Positions 59,204-64,000 of a stretch of 64,000 nucleotides of DNA are shown in pieces. The stretch's first letter is position 1. Each line of letters starts with the position of its first letter. The DNA is from Ekhidna sp051379705 (GTDB lineage: Bacteria; Bacteroidota; Bacteroidia; Cytophagales; Cyclobacteriaceae). The DNA lies in assembly GCF_051379705.1 (NCBI RefSeq), contig NZ_CP179868.1:3472001-3536000 (forward strand), given 5' to 3'. Position numbers and translations under genes: made by a program. The notes beneath the pieces were generated by a model that saw only the letters and a list, made by a program, of their open reading frames with translations, ran no database searches and had not been told where the DNA came from.

Positions 59204-61213
59204 ATGCGAATCATTTTGTCTCTATTCGGCCTTTATTTGGCGCTTATAACCAGTGCCCAACAGATTTCAATTATACCTGTTGGTAAGTTGTCGTCTTCGT
59301 TGGATCGAGTTACCTCAATTGCATTTTCGTCTGATTCTGAACAAATGGTTGCCGGTGATCGAAAAGGCAATTTTCAATTCTGGGACCTAAATGAACTACG
59401 TCCTGTTGCTTCAAATAAAGTGGGGGATGAGATCATTTTCATTTCATTTCTAAAAGATGACGAAGAGTTTTTAGTAGTTGACGAGAGTGGTGTGCTTAGT
59501 TTTTTCAATGCAAGTAACTATCAGAAATCTCGATCGGTGAAGCTTGGAGACGACCCCAAACTCGTAAGTATTGATCCGGAGAAACAATTCATTAGTTATG
59601 TCAATGATGATGATGAGTTGAAGGTCTTTAGCCTGAGAGCACAGATGCAACAAGCTCAAATCAGAATAGGCGACCGGGTGAATAAGCCCATTTATTTAGG
59701 TTATGATCGATTTGGGCAACAACTGGCCGTCATGGGTCAGGATGGTACCGCCCTGATGTGCAATCCGGTGAATCAAAAAGTATTACGAGAGGTGAAGCTT
59801 CGTAGTGATGAATATGCAGGTTCATCCTCAGTGATGCATGCCGGGGCATCCAATAAAGGCAGTGATTTGTTTGTGACCGGAGTTCAGGAAGTATTCGTTC
59901 CCAAAGGCGGCATCCAAGGTGGACAACCAGAACGCAGAAATAGCATTATAGCTTACGATTGGGATTCTTCCAATGAAGTAAAGCGAATTCGAGTAAATGA
60001 TCGAGTAGATGCAATTGTGTTGGGGCCGGGACCAAGTCACATTGCATATTATACAGACAAGCGATTTAGAATTTCGTTAGTCAATCTAGACCAGGGAGCA
60101 ACAGCCAGCGAAGTGACCTTGGATGAATTTCCTGAGACCATTGAAATTTCTTCGGATGATTCATACCTCGCCGCTGGAGATAAGGAAGGAACGATTCACC
60201 TGTTTGAGTTGCAAAGGAATTCAGCTCCGCAAATCAAAATAACTAAGCCATCTCTCAATCGAAATATTGCAGAGGCTATCGTGCAACAATCAACTATCGA
60301 GATGCAGGGCGTGCTATCTGATGGAGCTAAAATCAAGACAGTGACAGTTAATGGCAAAGAAGCAGAAATACTTCCCAATGGAAAGTTTAGTGCTCAAGTC
60401 GGTTTGTTACCAGGTAAGAATAAGATCAGAGTATTGGCTCAAGATTATCAATCAAATACTGCTTTCAAAGATTTCTATATCACCAGAAATCCGGAAGTCA
60501 TAGCCGGCGAATCTTCAACTCCAGTCGATTATTCTACTCAAAAGCGTGTGGCATTGGTTATTGGAAACGCAGCATATTCTGGTGCCGGAGCGTTGAATAA
60601 CACCGTCAATGATGCTAAATCGATGGCTACTACTTTAGCGTCACTTGGCTTTGAAGTGACTTCTGTTATTAATGGATCATATGAAGATATTAAGCGAGCT
60701 ATTTATAGATATGGCACAACCATTCGCGACGTTGATGTCTCCATCTTTTTCTATGCAGGTCACGGACTAGAGATTGAAGGCATAAACTATTTGGTTCCGG
60801 TAGATTCTGAAATAGCAAGTCCGTTGGATGTAAAATTGAAAAGTATTCCACTGACAGGCGTACTTCGTACAATTGAATATGCAAACGAGGATGGACTAAA
60901 TATGGTCATCCTTGATGCTTGTAGAAATAACCCATTTCCTACCGGCAAAAGAGGAGGAGCAGGCTTGGCTAAGGAAACGCCTCCATCCGGAACTCTTATT
61001 GCTTATGCGACAGGTCCGGGTAATGTAGCTTCGGATGGGGAAGGAGAGAATGGACTTTATACAGGTGAGCTTATTAAGCAGATGAAGCAGCCTCAACGAA
61101 TCGAGGATGTATTTATGCGTACACGAAATAGCGTGGAGGAACTCAGTGGAGGTTCCCAACAGCCATGGGAAGAAGCGCGATTAAAAGGGATTTTTTACCT
61201 GAAATACGAGTAA
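59204..61213 (+). CDS. Exported caspase-like (C14) protease with beta-propeller domain
   Basis: From the ATG at 59204, 669 residues: signal peptide RIILSLFGLYLALITSAQQ, WD40-like propeller units (about 25-335; IAFSSDSEQMVAGDRKGNFQ), a short Ig-like linker, then a caspase domain (about 440-665) starting KRVALVIGNAAYSGAGALNNTVNDAK. The catalytic His is in SIFFYAGHGLEI and the Cys in VILDACRNNPF; the DACRNNP motif is that of bacterial caspase homologues. A start 36 bases upstream overlaps the barrel gene and does not fit the signal peptide. It is an exported propeller-caspase; substrates are unknown. The SUMF1-fold gene follows after 87 bases. Confidence 0.92.
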   Translation: MRIILSLFGLYLALITSAQQISIIPVGKLSSSLDRVTSIAFSSDSEQMVAGDRKGNFQFWDLNELRPVASNKVGDEIIFISFLKDDEEFLVVDESGVLSFFNASNYQKSRSVKLGDDPKLVSIDPEKQFISYVNDDDELKVFSLRAQMQQAQIRIGDRVNKPIYLGYDRFGQQLAVMGQDGTALMCNPVNQKVLREVKLRSDEYAGSSSVMHAGASNKGSDLFVTGVQEVFVPKGGIQGGQPERRNSIIAYDWDSSNEVKRIRVNDRVDAIVLGPGPSHIAYYTDKRFRISLVNLDQGATASEVTLDEFPETIEISSDDSYLAAGDKEGTIHLFELQRNSAPQIKITKPSLNRNIAEAIVQQSTIEMQGVLSDGAKIKTVTVNGKEAEILPNGKFSAQVGLLPGKNKIRVLAQDYQSNTAFKDFYITRNPEVIAGESSTPVDYSTQKRVALVIGNAAYSGAGALNNTVNDAKSMATTLASLGFEVTSVINGSYEDIKRAIYRYGTTIRDVDVSIFFYAGHGLEIEGINYLVPVDSEIASPLDVKLKSIPLTGVLRTIEYANEDGLNMVILDACRNNPFPTGKRGGAGLAKETPPSGTLIAYATGPGNVASDGEGENGLYTGELIKQMKQPQRIEDVFMRTRNSVEELSGGSQQPWEEARLKGIFYLKYE

Positions 61214-61242
61214 TCACTCAAGTTCTTAAACAGATCATCCGT

Positions 61243-61280
61243 CTGTACGTTGGATAAATACCTGTACGTTGGATAAATAC
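61243..61280 (+). repeat. Exact tandem duplication of 19 bases
   Basis: CTGTACGTTGGATAAATAC occurs twice without a gap in the space between the caspase and SUMF1-fold genes. It ends 20 bases before the next start codon. Confidence 0.9.
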
Positions 61281-61300
61281 ATTCAACTAACCTTTTAATC

Positions 61301-62731
61301 ATGATCAAGCTAGCAATCTTTAATTGTCTTTTGTGTATTTCCATTTTTTGTAATGCGACAGATGTTGAGGTCACTTACGTGGAATCCGTTCGTGGATTAG
61401 AGAATGAACCTTACGCCATCAATTTTACCATTACCTGGAAAAATTGTTGGCACAACGATCGCAATCGCGATGCTGCGTGGGTATTTTTCAAATTAGATCA
61501 GGGCAATGGTTCGAAACATCAATTTCTTAAGGAAGGAACAGCGAAGATGCTCTGGAAAGGTTCGGGCGCAATGCCGGATGCTAAAATTGATATTGCAGAG
61601 GATGGGTCCGGCTTATTTGTCTATCCTGGATCAAAATATAGAGGAGATATCACCTATCACATCACAGTCGAACGAGATACCGCAAAGACCGATTATCGTG
61701 CACGTTTTGAGCGGATGGAAGCCATAGCCATTGAGATGGTGTATATACCAGAAGGTGGATTTACATTGGGTGATCCATTGGAGGAGTCAATGAAGTATGG
61801 TGCTTTTTATCAGTCGGATTCAGATGGGAATTTTGATGGGCTTTATAAAATTAATAGTGAGGATCAGGAAATTCCAGTAGGCCCGAATAAGGGAAGTCTT
61901 TACTACCAAATCCGGAATGAGATTTACCAAGGAGATCAGCAAGGACCAATTCCGGCAAGCTTTCCCAATGGCTATTCTTCGTTTTATATCATGAAGTATG
62001 AAGTCACTCAAGGACTTTATGCCAGATTTCTTAATTTAATTGGGAAGACGGCCGCCACTGTAAGGGCCAATTTTGGATCACCGGATTATAAGAAACATGG
62101 CGGAACGATAAGATTGAAAAAAGGGAAGTATGTGGCCGGAGCTCCTAATAGGCGAAATATGTACTTTCATTGGGATGATATGATGGCCTTTACAGATTGG
62201 GCTGCATTGCGACCGTATACGGAGCTTGAATTCACCAAAGCTTCGCGGGGACCTTTGAAACCGAAAGAAAGAGAATACCCATGGAATACTTCATCATTGG
62301 ATCGTATGGCTAATCGTATTGATCCGATAACGCAAGAACAGGTGATTCTAAATGGGATGACTGAGGCTGATATGACGGAGGATAATCGAGAGATATTTGG
62401 TGCTTCGTATTACTGGGTCATGAATTTAGCAGGAAGTATGTGGGAAAAGGTAATTACCGTTGGTGATGAAACCGGAAGGTCTTTTACCGGAATTCATGGA
62501 GATGGAAGCATCAGTTACTATGGTTATGCGGATGTATCTGATTGGCCGGAAGGCTTCAGAGAAGTTGAAGGATATGGATATCGCGGAGGTGGCTACTATG
62601 GAGAGAGGGGTGATATTACCGACTTCAATCCATTTAGTCCAATAGCTTTCAGGAGATATGGTGCGTGGAGTGGTGGTCCCCGCAATGCAGCTTATGGATA
62701 TCGGGCAGCTAGAAGTGCACCAACAAACTAA
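61301..62731 (+). CDS. Exported SUMF1/FGE-fold protein without catalytic cysteines
   Basis: The protein has 476 residues. After the signal peptide comes a roughly 110-residue N-terminal domain with ITWKNCWHNDRNRDAAWVFFK, seen in many Bacteroidota SUMF1 proteins, then the SUMF1/FGE-sulfatase domain (about 145-476): EMVYIPEGGFTLGDP, FYIMKYEVTQGLYARFLN, YYWVMNLAGSMWEKV and the C-terminal YGAWSGGPRNAAYGYRAAR. The two FGE active-site cysteines are missing, so it is not a formylglycine enzyme but a binding or structural C-lectin-fold protein. It is the last gene of the operon with the caspase. It overlaps the next minus-strand gene by four bases. Confidence 0.88.
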   Translation: MIKLAIFNCLLCISIFCNATDVEVTYVESVRGLENEPYAINFTITWKNCWHNDRNRDAAWVFFKLDQGNGSKHQFLKEGTAKMLWKGSGAMPDAKIDIAEDGSGLFVYPGSKYRGDITYHITVERDTAKTDYRARFERMEAIAIEMVYIPEGGFTLGDPLEESMKYGAFYQSDSDGNFDGLYKINSEDQEIPVGPNKGSLYYQIRNEIYQGDQQGPIPASFPNGYSSFYIMKYEVTQGLYARFLNLIGKTAATVRANFGSPDYKKHGGTIRLKKGKYVAGAPNRRNMYFHWDDMMAFTDWAALRPYTELEFTKASRGPLKPKEREYPWNTSSLDRMANRIDPITQEQVILNGMTEADMTEDNREIFGASYYWVMNLAGSMWEKVITVGDETGRSFTGIHGDGSISYYGYADVSDWPEGFREVEGYGYRGGGYYGERGDITDFNPFSPIAFRRYGAWSGGPRNAAYGYRAARSAPTN

Positions 62732-63147
62732 TCTTGAGATTCATATTCTGGTTGCATTTTCCAGACAATTGCAAAGCCTATTGTGAGACCGACAATAGAA
62801 AAAAGCACATCATATGGATCGTATATATTGTTACCTCCCAGGTTGTGAATCTTAAACTCCTGTGTCAGGACGAAAATGGTCGCTAGAAGCGTCGCAATTA
62901 AATAAAGATGTTTGTATGCAATCTTTCTTTTTGATTTGAAAAATCTGTGGTTAAGATATATGCCAATGGTTGTGAGCGTTATTACGCCAACTATACCTTC
63001 ATAAAAATTAGGCAGGGATAGCACGGTGATGTCGAAAACCACATGAAAGTCTCCATTAAGCACAAATGGTCTTAGCCAAGCTTTACTGAATATAAATAAG
63101 ACAAGAATCAGAATCTGTATACGTGCGAGTTTTAGAGCGTCTCTCAT
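62728..63147 (-). CDS. Small four-helix membrane protein, unknown
   Basis: The protein has 139 residues with four helices (about 10-28, 47-67, 82-101, 114-131). The central loop NLGGNNIYDPYDVLFSIVGLTIGF is like the DUF2809/VanZ-type small proteins in which a short Asp-Tyr-Asp motif precedes the last helix, but this is a weak resemblance. No family is assigned. It lies behind the S9 peptidase terminator on the same strand and converges with the SUMF1 gene. Confidence 0.6.
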   Translation of the reverse strand: MRDALKLARIQILILVLFIFSKAWLRPFVLNGDFHVVFDITVLSLPNFYEGIVGVITLTTIGIYLNHRFFKSKRKIAYKHLYLIATLLATIFVLTQEFKIHNLGGNNIYDPYDVLFSIVGLTIGFAIVWKMQPEYESQD

Positions 63148-63160
63148 TTTTAATCGACAT

Positions 63161-63187
63161 AAAAAAAGGCAGCCATAAGCCGCCTTT
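63161..63187 (-). terminator. Terminator of the S9 peptidase gene
   Basis: AAAGGC/GCCTTT arms enclosing a second GGC/GCC pairing, followed on the minus strand by a run of seven T, about 15 bases behind the S9 stop. Confidence 0.8.
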
Positions 63188-63203
63188 CTTTATTTTTCTT
63201 CTT

Positions 63204-64000
63204 TTATAATCCTCCTGCAGCGGTGGTTTCTTCACTGTTTTCACCTTTGAGGTACTTGTCAAGAAACACCTTAATTTGGCCATAGCCTTCGATTGCATTT
63301 TCATTCTTTCGGAAGCCATGCCCTTCATCATCAAATATCACATACTCCACCGGCACACCATTGGCTTTTACACCAGCTACGATCTCATCAGATTCCACCT
63401 GAAGCACTCGCACATCATTCGCTCCCTGAAGAACCATTAATGGCTTAGTTACATTCTGCGTGTGGAAAAGAGGCGAGATATTATACAGACGCACTGAGTC
63501 TTCAGTGGTTGGATCTCCCAACTCATCATAAAGAGCTTTTCTAAAACTCTCCCAGTAAGGTGGAATTGACTTAAGTGTACGCAACCAATTGGTAACACCG
63601 AAAATATTTACTCCAACGTCAAAAGCTTCGGGTTCAAACGTTAGTGCTGCCATAGTCATATAGCCTCCGTATGATCCGCCGATGATTCCTACTTTGTCCA
63701 TGTCAATAACTCCGGTGGAAGCGAAGAAATCTTTGCCAGCTACGCAATCTTTGAGGTCTTTATCTCCGTGATTTTTATCATCCAGGTGATTGAATTCTTT
63801 GCCATATCCACTACTTCCTCTATTGTTTACCGCCAGTATCGCATATCCGTGATTTACTAAATATTGAATGAGAGCGAAGTAGCCTAATCTTGATTGACCT
63901 CCGGGTCCACCATGAACCCAAACCAAACCGGGAACCTTATTATCAGCAGATGCTTGCTTTGGCTGATAATAGATGGCTGGTATTTCTAACCCGTCAAAAG
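63204..64000 (-). CDS. S9 family prolyl oligopeptidase-like peptidase (C-terminal part)
   Basis: The frame is open to the window edge (64000), so the N-terminal propeller is missing; 265 residues are visible, the catalytic alpha/beta-hydrolase domain. The oxyanion region is VWVHGGPGGQ, the nucleophile Ser is in GIIGGSYGGYMT, Asp in LQGANDVRVL and His in DDEGHGFRKNENA, all in S9 order. The acylaminoacyl-peptidase/DPP-type S9 enzymes cut short peptides at proline or acyl-blocked ends. An ATP-independent exported enzyme is likely in this phylum, but the start is outside the window. Confidence 0.93.
   Translation of the reverse strand, partial: FDGLEIPAIYYQPKQASADNKVPGLVWVHGGPGGQSRLGYFALIQYLVNHGYAILAVNNRGSSGYGKEFNHLDDKNHGDKDLKDCVAGKDFFASTGVIDMDKVGIIGGSYGGYMTMAALTFEPEAFDVGVNIFGVTNWLRTLKSIPPYWESFRKALYDELGDPTTEDSVRLYNISPLFHTQNVTKPLMVLQGANDVRVLQVESDEIVAGVKANGVPVEYVIFDDEGHGFRKNENAIEGYGQIKVFLDKYLKGENSEETTAAGGL

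Noticed and set aside
61301..62731. Formylglycine-generating enzyme, or variable protein of a diversity-generating retroelement
   Set aside because: The catalytic cysteines are missing, and no reverse transcriptase or template repeat is present in the window.

Overview
The window reads as chromosomal DNA of a free-living member of the Bacteroidota, most likely the Cytophagales (Fulvivirga/Reichenbachiella-like). The reasons are an IPExxxVDY-family protein, a periplasmic-TPR hybrid histidine kinase ending in an AraC domain, many outer-membrane barrels and lipoproteins, a Na+-NQR subunit, starts without Shine-Dalgarno sequences, and TAnnTTTG-type -7 boxes. The genus is inference. There is no rRNA operon, CRISPR array, transposase or phage module.

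Layout. 1-4.3 kb: the end of nqrE, a small barrel, a DUF547 protein, a CPBP-fold membrane protein lacking its catalytic glutamates, and a thrombospondin-type-3 lipoprotein. 4.2-6.5 kb is a decay zone: a broken SpoU-type RNA methyltransferase and a broken GyrI-like gene flank an unrecognised membrane protein. 6.7-8.8 kb: a vanadium-haloperoxidase-like lipoprotein and a small membrane protein. 9-15 kb: a seven-gene Fe-S operon (sufB-C-D-S-E-T and a bacilliredoxin) with a -7 box and an operator-like inverted repeat in front and a terminator behind, then an Lrp/AsnC regulator.

15.6 kb holds the most unusual element: a tRNA-Leu-like gene with its own promoter and terminator. Acceptor, D, variable and T arms are good, but 60 extra bases lie between the anticodon arm and the variable arm, and the anticodon loop is atypical. 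15.9-25.9 kb: fadD, a DUF3078 protein, a sterol-desaturase-family hydroxylase, an MscS channel, an exported helix-hairpin-helix/barrel protein, a PorV-like barrel, a MORN-variant protein, an Omp85-like barrel and yidD. Behind yidD, about 1.1 kb with two AT-rich genes is bounded by a second copy of the last 27 bases of yidD. Two tiny genes too short for ordinary gene finders follow.

27.4-43.3 kb: a cyclophilin lipoprotein, a TPR histidine kinase, the housekeeping block acpP-fabF-rnc-nadE, an IPExxxVDY protein, pyruvate kinase, a LysR regulator, small membrane proteins and the large hybrid kinase. 43.4-52.8 kb: nitroreductase, two metallopeptidase-type lipoproteins, a RidA-like lipoprotein, a FISUMP protein, an Omp85-type barrel and a PLP decarboxylase. 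53-57.8 kb: two convergent M1 metallopeptidases around a SiaC-like regulator. 58-62.7 kb: a probable operon of two barrels, an exported propeller-caspase and a SUMF1-fold protein. The window ends inside an S9 peptidase.

All stretches above about 300 bases without an intact gene (4270-4801 and 5945-6665) are explained mostly by the two pseudogenes; 6477-6665 shows nothing further.
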